A DNA stretch of 64,000 nt, from contig NZ_CP083242.1 in assembly GCF_022836935.1 (NCBI RefSeq), forward strand, positions 142,420 to 206,419, in the 5' to 3' direction. The DNA is from Ancylobacter polymorphus. Its GTDB lineage: Bacteria; Pseudomonadota; Alphaproteobacteria; Rhizobiales; Xanthobacteraceae. Numbering within the stretch: the first letter of the stretch is position 1; every line of letters starts with the position of its first letter. The notes beneath the pieces were generated by a model. The model was not told the DNA's origin. It saw nothing but the letters and a program-made list of their open reading frames with translations, and did no database searches. Position numbers and translations under genes: made by a program. Positions 10,401-18,818 of the stretch are shown piece by piece.

Positions 10401-10699
10401 TCGTCGCTATCATGGCCGGCCTCCTGCCCATCCTGTGGAGCAGTGGCACCGGCTCGGAAGTGATGCAGCGCATAGCCGTGCCGATGATCGGCGGCATGGT
10501 TTCCTCAACCTTGCTGACCCTCGTCGTTATTCCCGTGATCTATGCGCTGGTAAAGGGCTGGAGCCTTTCGACAGCTACGTCCGATGGAGGCTCAACCGAG
10601 CTGCAAACCGAAGTGCTTGCAGATGTGCCCCAAATAAGCGGAGGCTTCGATGACGCACGAGATGATGAGCGGCATGGCTCACACCGCGCCAGCATTTAG
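7463..10699 (+). CDS. cusA: Heavy-metal RND efflux permease, CusA/CzcA family (copy 2)
   Basis: 1078 residues with the same domain order as copy 1, including GAMIDAAIVMIENAHKHMER in TM4 and SNAWTMPIRARIDMLATG in the pore domain, where CusA carries its metal-binding methionines. Codon use is more G/C-biased than in copy 1. After YALVKGWSL the tail diverges from copy 1 (about 40 residues of acidic and His-containing sequence, DDARDDERHGSHRAS). Translationally coupled to cusB. Expected to assemble with CusB and an outer-membrane factor; the TolC-like protein at 16962 is the only candidate in the window. Substrate Cu/Ag inferred from context. Confidence 0.95.
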   Translation: MIARLIGWSARNLVLVLIGTLFAVAAGLYALKTLPLDAIPDLSDVQVIVYTDYPGQAPQVVEDQVTYPLTTSMLTVPKSKVVRGFSFFGVSFVYVIFEDGTDPYWARSRVLEYLNAAAQRLPAGVTPILGSDATGVGWVYQYAVVAKEMTLAELRSLQDWVIRFGASTAEGVAEVASVGGFVKQYSIVVDPNRLRALGIPLDRVRDAVNASNTDVGGRTVELSEFEFMVRGRGYLRGVADIENVVLKTDGGVPLRVKDVARVEVGPDERRGITELNGEGEVASGIVLQRFGANALTVIENAKARLAEIASSLPKGAEIIPVYDRSELIGRAIETLKGTLVEESIIVALVCVVFLLHLRSALVAILMLPVGILMAFAAMKAIGLGSNIMSLGGIAIAVGAMIDAAIVMIENAHKHMERAPPDKPRIEILIEAASEVGPALFFSLLVITVSFLPIFTLESQEGRMFGPLAFTKTFAMAASALLSVTLVPALMVVFVRGRIIPEHKNPINRFLISVYRPVISGVLKAKTLTILVALVALGVTIWPARQLGSEFMPSLDEGTLMYMPTTLPGISVTKAAELLQVQDRIIKSFPEVASVYGKAGRALTATDPAPTEMFETIINLKPRSEWRPGVTVDSLKAEMDQALQFPGVSNAWTMPIRARIDMLATGIRTPVGVKVFGTDLAQMEQTAREIERVLRSVPGTSSAYAERVFGGYYLDMVPDRESLGRYGLAIGDVQSVIASALGAETVTTTVEGRERYAVTIRYPRDFRSDPQSIAHDVQVPLPDGGTVPLGEVAKVELTRGATSIRTENGRLAVYVFVDIAGRDLGGYVAEAHVAVANEVKLPPGTYVSWSGQFEYLQRAEARLKIVVPVTLLIIFLLLYLNFRALTETLIVMLSLPFALVGGIWLMWWLGFNMSVAVAVGFIALAGVAAETGVVMLIYLEQAMAELRAEREAEGRSFDRADLYQAIMLGAVERVRPKMMTVVAIMAGLLPILWSSGTGSEVMQRIAVPMIGGMVSSTLLTLVVIPVIYALVKGWSLSTATSDGGSTELQTEVLADVPQISGGFDDARDDERHGSHRASI

Positions 10700-10959
10700 A
10701 GATGGCATCAGGCCTCACAAACTTGTGTCGCATTTCCCTGATGGACGTCACGCGCTCGCTCGCGAGCAAATCGAGACCACCTCTGCCTTCTGAAGGCAGA
10801 GCTTAATAAATGCCTAAATCTGGCCTTCACACCAATACTCTACAAAAAACATTTCGTGAATTCGGTTGTGAATAATTTCACATCAAGGGCGAGCGCGTTG
10901 ATGTACTCCATTGTCTGCTCAAAGGAGCAATGGATTCACCCTGCGAGGATAACACTCCG

Positions 10960-11139
10960 ATGTCCAAGTTTATAACCGCATGCACCGTAATCATCATCGC
11001 CTCCACCAGCGTGGCATTGGCTGACTATTATCCACCCACACTCTCGGCAGACGCACAGCAGCGTCACGAATTCAGGGATGTCCAGCAGGGGAACTATCCG
11101 ACAGGCCCTGCGCCGTCCGACTCGTCTGTCAGCCAATGA
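10960..11139 (+). CDS. Small secreted protein of unknown function
   Basis: 59 residues from the ATG at 10960, which has a GCGAGGA ribosome site and gives a signal peptide (MSKFITACTVIIIASTSVAL) cut near ALA-DYY. The mature peptide is about 40 residues, hydrophilic, without Cys or His clusters. The upstream 250 bases are A/T-rich and free of genes, so it may have its own promoter. I do not recognise a family. Confidence 0.5.
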   Translation: MSKFITACTVIIIASTSVALADYYPPTLSADAQQRHEFRDVQQGNYPTGPAPSDSSVSQ

Positions 11140-11894
11140 CGGGCTGATCACTGAAGATGGCCGCTTAGATGGCTTGCATTGCAGCGCGCAGAATAGGCTA
11201 AAAGGGCGCATCCTTTCGCCTGTGAGCGAACCCGATTTAATCGAATGAAGTTCGCATCGTGCGGGCGCGCGGATCGGGCGAAGCTGCTGGCGCTGAAAAG
11301 GGGACCTCCAATGGTCACGCATGCGCGCGTGTCCGAGCCATCGAAATGTTAACGGTGAGAGGCACCGAGGGGCGCGCCACTGGCGCGTCCCTCGGTCGTT
11401 CTCAAGCGGCAATCAACCCGCGACGTCCCATCTTTCAGGAGAAGTCCACATTGCTCCAGCGTTCTGACGTTGGCAACACGTCGTACAGAGTGGCTTAAAC
11501 CAGGGCGTTGCGAAGCGCTTGAAAACTTGAAGGGCTTGCAACCCCTTTCTTCATTCAGCACTTCAATAGAATCAAAGGGGTGGGCCTTTTCAAGTCGATT
11601 ATTGATGGAAACCGATCCAAATAAATCCAGAATAACTCTAAATCATTATGTTTGCAGTTCTTTTTCCAAAAACCTATCAAGCCACGTGCATCGTGGCGCA
11701 TAAGCGCATGTCAACTCTCCTCGCTTGTGTAGCAGCCCATGTGTCTAGCAATATGAGGGCACTGACGCTGCCCTCATGTAAGCACCGCACCCCGTCCTTC
11801 ACCGGGTGCCGACACGGGGTGGGTTCAAGGCCGGCCAGACAGCTACCGGAACTTTTTGGGAAACATGACCGGATCGCGGGCGAGAGCAATCTGA
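11140..11894. other. Gene-poor stretch
   Basis: About 750 bases with no convincing coding frame and patchy composition, including an A/T-rich part at 11560-11660. The only distinct structure is the hairpin listed at 11364-11396. It separates the efflux operon from the decayed receptor gene and probably holds rearranged remnants. Confidence 0.5.
11364..11396. terminator. Strong G/C hairpin
   Basis: ACCGAGGGGCGCGCCA pairs with TGGCGCGTCCCTCGGT almost completely, with one mismatch and a very short loop. There is no clear T-run on either side, so it could be a factor-dependent terminator or a structural repeat rather than a classical intrinsic terminator. Confidence 0.35.
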
Positions 11895-12391
11895 TTGCAC
11901 CAGAAATCGCCGCTTCTTCTGCTTCTGTTGATGACGACGGCCCTCGCCGCGCCTTCTGCGCACATCTCGCCTGCCGATGCACAGACGACGCCGGCTGCGG
12001 CCTCCGTTGAGCCAATATCCTACGACACTCCCGCCCAGCCTCTCTCGAGGGTGCTCGTGGCGTTTTTCAATCGACGGGATTCCAACTCTTCTTTGATGCG
12101 CCCCTGGTTCGCGGAAAGAACTCGCCGGGCGCTCCCGGCCGGATGACGCGCGAGGAAGCGCTCGCGCGAATTCTTAGCGGCTCGGGATTGAATTATCGTG
12201 TCAGCGGCAATGCAATCATCATCTCGGATCCGGCCGCCGCGGCCGGTGGTTCATTCGACTCCGACAGCTCGCTTCTCGTCGACACCATCGACGTTACATC
12301 AAGCCAAAATCCTGCCTCGGGCTCTGGCTTCCAGGGCACGCCGGACTGGGCTTACGAGACGCCGCAGCTCGCCGGTCACGGTTCGGCCTAG
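11895..12391 (+). pseudogene. TonB-dependent receptor N-terminus (STN domain), frameshifted and truncated
   Basis: A TTG start gives a signal peptide (LLLLLLMTTALAAPSAH), then the secretin/TonB short N-terminal domain begins (ISYDTPAQPLSRVLVAFF). At the run of five T at 12063-12067 the frame is lost. The next frame continues the same domain without a gap (QSTGFQLFFDAPLVRGKN, then MTREEALARILSGSGLNYRV). The plug region starts (QNPASGSGFQGTPDWAYETP) and then ends. Receptors of this class import ferric siderophores and are about 700-800 residues, so over three quarters are missing. An IS66 fragment follows directly and probably caused the loss. Confidence 0.8.
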
Positions 12392-12486
12392 CGCACTTAT
12401 GTCGATACGTACGCCTCCGGTGAGGACCGCCTTGTTTGTCCGGGGCGATGGGCTGAAGTCCTAGGGATAATCCTAGGAGTAGCCCT

Positions 12487-12718
12487 ATGACGTCGCGGAT
12501 TGAGGTGATCACGTCGGTCGAACGCCGCCGTCGGTGGCCGCGCGTGGAGAAGGAGCGGCTGGTGGCCGCCTCTCTTGAGCCAGGTGTGTCGGCGTCGGAG
12601 ATTGCCCGCGGTGCCGGGATTCATGTGAGCCAGCTGTTTCGGTGGCGCAAGGAGCTGTGTGCCGTGTCGCCGGCGGCAGAGATCGGGTTTCTGCCGGTTG
12701 TGACGGAAGGCGCCGCCG
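12487..12718 (+). pseudogene. tnpA: IS66-family TnpA, 3'-truncated
   Basis: Starts MTSRIEVITSVERRRRWPR after a TAGGAG ribosome site and shows the IS66 accessory-protein HTH (ASEIARGAGIHVSQLFRWRK). It is about 78 residues long before the left terminal repeat of the IS3-family element at 12719 interrupts it. IS66 tnpB and tnpC are absent, so this is a dead remnant. Confidence 0.8.
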
Positions 12719-12744
12719 TGACGTTGCCCCCTATTTGCCCTCGT

Positions 12745-13566
12745 TCATAACTGGACTCTGTTCTCGCTCTGGTCCGTTCTGGACCGGGTTGCAAACTCGC
12801 TCGGGGTGAGGCCGCCAAGGCTCGTATGCGGCCGGTGGGCGTTGTAGTCCGTTCTCCATTCCTCGATCAGCTGGCGAGCGCTCGATAGATTTCGGAACAT
12901 GTGCTCGTTCAGGCATTCGTCCCGGAAGCGGCCGTTCAGGCTCTCGACGAAGCCGTTCTGCATGGGCTTGCCGGGTGCGATGTAGTGCCACTCGACCCGG
13001 CTGTCTTCCTGCCATTGCAGGATCGCGCGCGAGGTCAGTTCGGTGCCGTTGTCGCTGACCACCATGAGCGGGCGGCCGCGAAGGGCGATGAGTGCATCGA
13101 GCTCCCGGACAACACGCTGGCCGGAGAGCGAGGTGTCAACGACGAGCGCCAGGCATTCGCGCGTAAAGTCATCGACGATGACCAGCACGCGGAAGCGCCG
13201 GCCATCGACGAGTTGGTCCGCGACAAAGTCGAGGCTCCAGCGCTGGTTCGGTCCCTGTGGCAGGGTCATCGGCGCCCGTGTCCCGAGCGCGCGCTTGCGC
13301 CCGCCACGCCGGCGCACCGTCAGCCGCTCCTCCCGATAGAGCCGGAACAGCTTCTTATGGTTCAGCGCAATGCCCTCGCGTCTCAGCAGGATGTGCAGCC
13401 GCCGGTAGCCGAACCGCCGCCGCTGGCCCGCAAGGATCTTCAGCCGCTCCCGGATCTCCACATCGTCTGATCGCCGCGAGGCATAGCGATAGGTCTTTGG
13501 AGCGAGCCCGATCAGGCCGCAGGCCCGCCGCTGCGAGTAGCTCTTCTCTTCGATCGCCCAGGTCAC
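12745..13566 (-). CDS. IS3-family transposase OrfB (DDE integrase core)
   Basis: 273 residues. An N-terminal HTH_21-type region ([19 protein letters not shown]) is followed by an rve integrase core with the DDE residues visible: Asp in [10 protein letters not shown], Asp in VVSDNGTEL, and Glu in [16 protein letters not shown]. In IS3 elements the active enzyme is usually an OrfAB fusion made by -1 frameshifting. Here orfA ends at 13590 and this frame opens at 13566, so the two lie close enough for that arrangement. The gene looks intact. Confidence 0.93.
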   Translation of the reverse strand: MTWAIEEKSYSQRRACGLIGLAPKTYRYASRRSDDVEIRERLKILAGQRRRFGYRRLHILLRREGIALNHKKLFRLYREERLTVRRRGGRKRALGTRAPMTLPQGPNQRWSLDFVADQLVDGRRFRVLVIVDDFTRECLALVVDTSLSGQRVVRELDALIALRGRPLMVVSDNGTELTSRAILQWQEDSRVEWHYIAPGKPMQNGFVESLNGRFRDECLNEHMFRNLSSARQLIEEWRTDYNAHRPHTSLGGLTPSEFATRSRTDQSENRVQL

Positions 13567-13589
13567 GAACGCTCTCCGCGATCCGGGCT

Positions 13590-13856
13590 TCAGAAGTTTT
13601 TTCCGAGCGCCTCGCGCAGCGTCGCGACGTCCAGCATCGATTCCGCCAGAAGCTTCTTGAGCTTACGGTTCTCGTCGTCCAACGCTTTCAGGCGACGCGC
13701 GTCGGACACCTCCATGCCGCCGTAGCGATTGCGCCAGTTGTAGAAGGTCGCGTCACTGATCCCATGCTTGCGGCAGATATCCACCACCGCAATCCCGGCC
13801 TGATGCTCCTTCAGCACGGCAATGATCTGTTCTTCGCTGAACCGGCTCTTCTTCAT
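13590..13856 (-). CDS. IS3-family transposase OrfA
   Basis: 88 residues. HTH_Tnp_1 domain ([20 protein letters not shown], then [20 protein letters not shown]) with a leucine-zipper-like tail ([18 protein letters not shown]) ending LREALGKNF, a close match to IS407-type OrfA. It binds the element ends and supplies the N-terminal part of the fusion transposase. No defect seen. Confidence 0.93.
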   Translation of the reverse strand: MKKSRFSEEQIIAVLKEHQAGIAVVDICRKHGISDATFYNWRNRYGGMEVSDARRLKALDDENRKLKKLLAESMLDVATLREALGKNF

Positions 13857-13918
13857 CTCCGTCTCCTTCCGACGGAGTCCAATTCAAACCGAGGACGCTT
13901 CAGGGGGCAACGTCACAG

Positions 13919-14395
13919 GACACTCACCTGTTCGAGTTCCGCGCGGGCGAGCAGCGCTTTGCCATCCCCGACCCGGAGTGGGACAACCTGCGCGACAGGA
14001 CTTATTCCCCCAAGATTTTGAGGCTCGGCGCTCTCATCGACCGCGGCGTCACCGAGTTCAGCTACACCTATGACTTCGGCGACGACTGGCGGCACACGAT
14101 CACGATCGAGGCGACCGCCGCGGCCGATCACGCCACGGATTATCCTCGCTACCTCGATGGCGCGCGCCGCGCCCCACCCGAGGATGTCGGCGGCATCCCG
14201 GGCTTCGAGCTCTTCCTCGAAGCCATCGCCGATCCGAACCACGAGGAGCATGACGAGCTCATGCGCTGGTACGGGGCGCCATTCGATCCGGCTCTCATCG
14301 ACGAGGACGCCATCCGCACCCGCATCGCAAAGCTCGCCCGACGCCGCGCCATCGGAAAAGCTGGGGTCGCCAAAAGCCGTGGCCAGATCAACTGA
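13919..14395 (+). pseudogene. Plasmid pRiA4b ORF-3 family protein, 5'-truncated
   Basis: Open frame running out of the IS3 end: THLFEFRAGEQRFAIPDPEW, then the family hallmark FSYTYDFGDDWRHTI, and near the end PPEDVGGIPGFELFL. The family is frequent on plasmids and islands; its biochemical role is not established. The N-terminal about 25-40 residues, ending normally just before the H-L-H/Y-x-F motif, are removed by the IS3 element. No start codon with a ribosome site is visible near the break. Confidence 0.8.
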
Positions 14396-14750
14396 GCAGA
14401 CCAGTAAGAATCGTGGCCCTCGCCGGAGGGTACGTCGATACGGCGTCATTCGCGAGATCGACACGGAAAACATGGGCATTCAAGGCGTCGGAGGCGCAGG
14501 CGCCCTCGGCGGCGCCGTGGACTTCCGTTCCATCATTGCCGACGACCTCATCGATCCCAAACTTGGGGTCGCGAGATAAACGCTACAATGGGCACCAACG
14601 ATAGCGCGGAAATGGTGAACTTTTAGAGCTCGATCATCGCCCTATGAATTTTGCCTGAGATATAATTTCTCTTGTCGAAGAGCGATACAAGGCTGCAGAA
14701 AATACATATTAGCTAGACGGCGGCGCGCCGGTGGCGCGCCACCATCCCCA
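14396..14750. other. Intergenic remnant region
   Basis: No complete gene. A short frame at 14430-14579 (YGVIREIDTENMGIQGVGG and on to a stop) looks protein-like but has no start and no recognised relative. The last part holds a hairpin downstream of cusF (listed separately). Confidence 0.35.
14722..14740. terminator. Palindromic hairpin downstream of cusF
   Basis: GGCGCGCC-GGT-GGCGCGCC lies 10 bases beyond the cusF stop codon on the minus strand. Each arm is itself palindromic, so it can fold as an 8-bp hairpin. No T-run follows. It likely ends or attenuates the leftward copper operon. Confidence 0.4.
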
Positions 14751-15035
14751 TCACATGGATTTTTGGATCTTCGTGACAGTCAAACGCCCATTGACTCGGT
14801 CCGCCTCAAATTTGACCTTATCGCCGACCTTGACAACCTTTAACAGAGCGGGGTCACCAATCGCAAAGACCATTGTCATCCCATCCATATCGAGATTTTT
14901 GATTGGCCCATGCTTGAGCGTGATCTTGCCCTGCGCTTCATCAATCTTTGTCACCTGTCCGTCGACAGGCGCCGCTTGTGCTAGTGCGACAGTGGAGAAC
15001 GCCGATAGAACTGCCGTAATGACCAATCTACGCAT
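14751..15035 (-). CDS. cusF: Periplasmic copper chaperone, CusF-like
   Basis: 94 residues. Signal peptide (LVITAVLSAFSTVALAQA), then a small OB-fold: VDGQVTKIDEAQGKITLKHG, NLDMDGMTMVFAIGD and VGDKVKFEADRV. The DMDGMTM segment corresponds to the Cu(I)-binding Met pair of CusF, and the single W of enteric CusF is not present. It should shuttle Cu(I)/Ag(I) to CusB. Last gene of the leftward operon with cupredoxin, oxidase and outer-membrane factor. A near-twin without signal peptide lies at 23483. Confidence 0.9.
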   Translation of the reverse strand: MRRLVITAVLSAFSTVALAQAAPVDGQVTKIDEAQGKITLKHGPIKNLDMDGMTMVFAIGDPALLKVVKVGDKVKFEADRVNGRLTVTKIQKSM

Positions 15036-15060
15036 CGTAATTCCCTCTTTGGTTGATCAT

Positions 15061-15531
15061 CTATTTAACGATGATTGTGCCGAACATCCCGGATTCGCGA
15101 TGGCCAGGAATTAGACAAGAAAAGTCGAACTCGCCGACTTTGGTAAACCTCCAGACAATCTCGCCCGTCTTCTTCGGCGCAAGGCGCTTCGCGTTGGGAT
15201 CGTCGTGCTCCATGTCGGGGTTCTTTGCCATCTCCACCGCGTGCTTTAGGTTCTCTTCTAGTGTCCCAATGACGATCTCATGGTCCATCTCGCCATTATT
15301 GCGCAGAACGAATTTGACCTGTTCTCCCCTGCGAATCTCTAGGCGACTAGGGACAAATTCCATCTTTCCTTCTGTCTCACGCATGGTGACTTGCACGATG
15401 CGGCCAGGCTTGCCGGGATCACCTGGCACTCCGTAGGCACGCTCGTCACCGTGGGAATGACCGGCATCCGCTAAAACGGGGCCAGGGAGCGAAAGCGCCA
15501 GGAGAGCGGCGAGCCAGATTTTCATCTTCAT
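15061..15531 (-). CDS. Exported cupredoxin-domain protein
   Basis: 156 residues from MKMKIWLAALLALSLPGPVL; an in-frame ATG nine codons earlier overlaps the oxidase stop, but the 15531 start has the ribosome site AGGGA. The mature protein is a plastocyanin-like fold with type 1 copper ligands visible: His in NNGEMDHEIVIG, then C in FDFSCLIPGHRESGMFG with following His and Met. A His-rich stretch (AGHSHGDERAYG) follows the signal peptide. Likely a periplasmic copper carrier or electron partner of the oxidase encoded just upstream. Confidence 0.9.
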   Translation of the reverse strand: MKMKIWLAALLALSLPGPVLADAGHSHGDERAYGVPGDPGKPGRIVQVTMRETEGKMEFVPSRLEIRRGEQVKFVLRNNGEMDHEIVIGTLEENLKHAVEMAKNPDMEHDDPNAKRLAPKKTGEIVWRFTKVGEFDFSCLIPGHRESGMFGTIIVK

Positions 15532-15544
15532 ACAGGAGTCCCTT

Positions 15545-16942
15545 TCAGTGTTTATCATGAGGAGATTTGCTGCCGGGCTTTACAATGGTGAATTCTGCGG
15601 TCTTGCTCTTGTCGAAATCGGGAGAGGGTGCGCGCACCGCATTCTTCGATTCCCCCTTCCACTCGAAGGCAACTGTGCCTTCCGGATGCTTGAACCAGCC
15701 CGGGTCCTTGTAGTCGTTGCGCTCAAGACCCTCGCGGACCTTTACGACCGAGAACATGCCGCCCATCTCGATCGGGCCGAACGGACCCCAGCCGGTCATC
15801 ATTGGCAGCGTGTTGTCGGGGAGCGGCATCTCCATCTCGCCCATATCCGCCATCCCGGCCGTGCCCATAGGCATGTAATCTGGCACGAGCTTGCGAATTC
15901 TCTTCGTTACCTCCTTCTTGTCGACGCCGATGAAGTTGCGCAGGTCGTGCCCCATGGCGTTCATGGTGTGGTGTGACTTGTGGCAATGGATTGCCCAGTC
16001 GCCAGGGGCATCGGCAACGAAGTCGAAGGCGCGCATTTGGCCGACCGCGCAGTCGATCGTGACTTCGGGCCAGGCTGCAGCTTCTGGGACCCATCCGCCG
16101 TCGGTGCACGACACCTTGAAGTCGTAGCCGTGCATGTGGATGGGGTGGTTGGTCATGGTCAGATTGCCGAAGCGGATCCGAACCTTGTCGCCCTTTGCCG
16201 CCACGATATGGTCGATCCCGGGAAAAACCCGGCTGTTCCACGTCCACATGTTGAAGTCGGTCATTTCGGCGACTCGAGGGACATAGGAGCCGGGATCGAT
16301 GTCATAGGCTGCCATCAAGAAGACGAAGTCGCGGTCGACCCGGCGAAAACTCGGATCCTTCGGATGGACAACGAAGAAACCCATCATGCCCATGGCCATC
16401 TGGACCATCTCATCGGCGTGTGGGTGGTACATAAAGGTTCCGCTTTTGCGTAGCTGGAACTCGTAGACGAAGGTCTGGCCCGGCTTGATGTGCGGCTGGG
16501 TTAGGCCGCCGACCCCGTCCATCCCGCTCGGCAACAGTTGCCCGTGCCAATGCACCGAGGTGTGCTCGGGCAACTTGTTCGTGACGAAGAGGCGAACCTT
16601 GTCCCCTTCTACGGCTTCAATCGTGGGACCGGGCGATTGGCCGTTATAGCCCCACAGATGCCCGACCATTCCAGGCGCGAATTCGCGCACGACCGGCTCG
16701 GCAACGAGATGGAACTCCTTCCAGTCGCCGTTCATCCGCCACGGCAAGGTCCAGCCATTCAGTGTAACGACAGGCTGGTAATCGGGGCCGCTCGTTGGTA
16801 CGAGCGGCGGCTGCATTGTCGCCTCCTTCATTGTGGGCGCCTCGGGGATCGAGGCCGCTTGAACGCGACCTGAAATCGCGCCCGCACTGATCAGCGCTGC
16901 CGCACCGGAGGCGCCGAGGAAATTGCGACGGGAGACCGTCAT
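15545..16942 (-). CDS. copA: Multicopper oxidase, CopA/CumA-like, Tat-exported
   Basis: 465 residues from MTVSRRNFLGASGAAALISA, a twin-arginine signal (SRRNF). All four copper-ligand motifs are present in order: HWHG, HPHAD, HPIHMHG and HCHKSHHTM, so type 1 and trinuclear centres should be complete. It probably oxidises Cu(I) to the less toxic Cu(II) in the periplasm. It is shorter than classical CopA (about 600) and lacks its long Met-rich insert, though a Met-rich tail (MGTAGMADMGEMEMPLPDN) follows the last ligand motif. The start at 16942 has AGAAAGGTGG upstream; 16960 is an alternative. Confidence 0.92.
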   Translation of the reverse strand: MTVSRRNFLGASGAAALISAGAISGRVQAASIPEAPTMKEATMQPPLVPTSGPDYQPVVTLNGWTLPWRMNGDWKEFHLVAEPVVREFAPGMVGHLWGYNGQSPGPTIEAVEGDKVRLFVTNKLPEHTSVHWHGQLLPSGMDGVGGLTQPHIKPGQTFVYEFQLRKSGTFMYHPHADEMVQMAMGMMGFFVVHPKDPSFRRVDRDFVFLMAAYDIDPGSYVPRVAEMTDFNMWTWNSRVFPGIDHIVAAKGDKVRIRFGNLTMTNHPIHMHGYDFKVSCTDGGWVPEAAAWPEVTIDCAVGQMRAFDFVADAPGDWAIHCHKSHHTMNAMGHDLRNFIGVDKKEVTKRIRKLVPDYMPMGTAGMADMGEMEMPLPDNTLPMMTGWGPFGPIEMGGMFSVVKVREGLERNDYKDPGWFKHPEGTVAFEWKGESKNAVRAPSPDFDKSKTAEFTIVKPGSKSPHDKH

Positions 16943-16961
16943 GATGTCCACCTTTCTCATG

Positions 16962-18431
16962 TCAATGCCCGCCGCCTGCGGCCACCATCGCGACCCCAGG
17001 TCCCTCGCCCGGCGAGTTCGACGAACCGCCTCCGCCGATGATTGAGGTCTCGAAGTCCACCGCAGCGATGAAGAAGTCCCGCTTGGCCCCGATCGCCGCA
17101 ACATTGCTTTCAATGCTTTCGTTCATCGTCGTAAGAAGCTCGAAAACATCGATCAACATGCCATTGTATTCGAGCAGAGCCTGCTCGTTTATCGTCCGTC
17201 GCAGCGGAAGAATGCTATTCTGATACTGTCGGGCGATGTCATGGCTCGCGCGATAGGTCTGGTAGGCAGCCCGTGCTTCCGAACGAACGTTGATCGCCTT
17301 TTCCATGAGCCGGTTGACAGCCTGCATGTAAGTCTCGCGCGAACGCCGGACATTTACTTCGCCGCCATCGAAAATCGGTATCTGGATCTCTAGTTCGAAG
17401 CCGCGCGGCGAGGCGCTTTCACGCTCTCCATTCTCCGTCACACGTTCATAGTTGCCGCGCCAGCCCCCATCCAACATCGAGATGAACCGGGTTGCCTCGG
17501 TCAGGCCGAGGGTCTTTGCCATTGCATCGAGCTCCAACCGCGCGGCGATGAGGTCCACTCGCTTTCGAACCGCATCAGCCTCCACCTGTTGCACCGTCTG
17601 CACACGGGGCATACTCGGCAGTTGTCCGGGCAGCTTGTAACCGACGTCGCCACCCCATAGGCCAAGCATGCGGGTCAACGCCTCGCGGTCGGTGGTAGCA
17701 TTCATCCGTGCCTGGGCAAGCTCATTGGAGACCTCGGCGTAAAACGCTCCTGCCCGTGCCTGGTCCAGTTTCTTCGCGGCACCCGTCTCGCCAAGCTTGC
17801 GGGTGAGGTCCGCGGCGGCGTCGGCGGAGATCCGCGCCTGTTCGAGGAATGATGCGGTCTGCCGGGACGCGACGGCGCGATAATAGGCCCGGCGCGTATC
17901 GGCCGCGATGCGGAAGGTGGCCTCGATAGCCTTTTGCCGCGCCGCTTCGAACTGCGTCTTCGCAATCGCGCTGCGAGCCGGGAGTGTGATCAGGGCAAGG
18001 ATATTAGCAATTACCCGGCGCTCGATTTCAAGCTCTCCGCCCGTCGCCAGGCGCTCGATGCCGATGACTGGGTTCGGCGGCAGGCTGGCTTCGACGAATG
18101 ATGCCTCGGAAACTCCCAGCTCGTTGTACTCGGCCTGAAGCCCTCGATTGTTGAGGAGCGCCAGCTGAACGGCGGCATCGGCGGTGAGCGGTTTGATCAG
18201 GAGTGCCTTCACCCGGCTTTCGACCGCCGCCGCCTCGGCCGTGGAGGCGATCTTGACCGTTTCCATGCCGATCGCAGACGTGACCTGGTTCGACACGGGG
18301 CTCATGCCGCCATCACGTGCAAAGGTCGCACAGCCGGCTAGCAGAGCGGCAAGCCCACCCACCATTGTATGGCGCACCAGCTGCCGCCCAACGGGCTTAT
18401 TTGCTGAACGAGTGTATCTCTTTTCCATCAC
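16962..18431 (-). CDS. TolC-family outer-membrane factor (lipoprotein)
   Basis: 489 residues. An N-terminal lipobox (LAALLAGCATF) predicts a lipid-anchored CusC/OprM-type channel. Two TolC repeats are seen, the first with AVQLALLNNRGLQAEYNELG and the C-terminal one with SRETYMQAVNRLMEKAINVR, both rich in heptad helices. A trimer of this protein would form the exit duct for the CusBA pumps, which lack their own outer-membrane gene here. The C-terminus is Gly-rich (GGGGSSNSPGEGPGVAMVAA). Its start overlaps the stop of the small lipoprotein gene by 4 bp. Confidence 0.9.
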   Translation of the reverse strand: MMEKRYTRSANKPVGRQLVRHTMVGGLAALLAGCATFARDGGMSPVSNQVTSAIGMETVKIASTAEAAAVESRVKALLIKPLTADAAVQLALLNNRGLQAEYNELGVSEASFVEASLPPNPVIGIERLATGGELEIERRVIANILALITLPARSAIAKTQFEAARQKAIEATFRIAADTRRAYYRAVASRQTASFLEQARISADAAADLTRKLGETGAAKKLDQARAGAFYAEVSNELAQARMNATTDREALTRMLGLWGGDVGYKLPGQLPSMPRVQTVQQVEADAVRKRVDLIAARLELDAMAKTLGLTEATRFISMLDGGWRGNYERVTENGERESASPRGFELEIQIPIFDGGEVNVRRSRETYMQAVNRLMEKAINVRSEARAAYQTYRASHDIARQYQNSILPLRRTINEQALLEYNGMLIDVFELLTTMNESIESNVAAIGAKRDFFIAAVDFETSIIGGGGSSNSPGEGPGVAMVAAGGGH

Positions 18432-18646
18432 TCGCCTCTCTTCTTGGGCGCGACCTGTTCGTTGCGCTCGATCCAGGACTTCGGATCGACTGGGCGATAA
18501 TCAACGGTGCCGCTCATAACTGGCGCATAGCGCGCTACTGGTACCTGCACGCCCGCATCAGACGGATCGGCACCGGCTTCGATGTTGGGCGGGCCAGAGC
18601 ATGCGGATAGGATGACGGCTAAAGCCATCAAAGAAACGGTCTTCAT
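18428..18646 (-). CDS. Small lipoprotein in copper operon
   Basis: 72 residues. Signal peptide with lipobox (LMALAVILSACSGPP), then a short acidic/proline-containing mature part (VSGTVDYRP-like core and WIERNEQVAPKK). No domain recognised. The 4-bp overlap with the outer-membrane factor gene points to a linked role at the envelope, possibly as an assembly or metal-sensing accessory. Confidence 0.7.
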   Translation of the reverse strand: MKTVSLMALAVILSACSGPPNIEAGADPSDAGVQVPVARYAPVMSGTVDYRPVDPKSWIERNEQVAPKKRGE

Positions 18647-18818
18647 GGAAATCCTCGGAATCGGTCAAGTCGGCCTGAGCGGATACAGCGCACGGCGTCG
18701 AACAGCAGTCCTCCCGGCGCGGGGGGCGCGGCGAAGGGCGTTGACAGATACCCAAGCGTGACATGAAACGGACGAAATCCGTCAGCGGTGCAATGACGCG
18801 AAGAGTATCAGCCGACGA

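Larger units (their letters stand above)
12719..13915 (-). mobile_element. IS3-family element (IS407-like group), complete
   Basis: About 1.2 kb with orfA and orfB on the minus strand. Ends are inverted repeats starting TGACGTTGCCCCCT at 12719 and, reversed, at 13915; internal parts continue to agree (CCTCG, TGGACTC). The four bases outside each end (GCCG and CAGG) are not the same, so there is no target duplication, and the flanks are two unrelated broken genes. The element therefore probably marks a deletion or recombination between two copies. Confidence 0.85.

Noticed and set aside
15050..15066. TTGATCATCTATTTAA between cusF and the cupredoxin gene
   Set aside because: Half-site spacing does not fit an FNR box and it overlaps an intra-operon gap.
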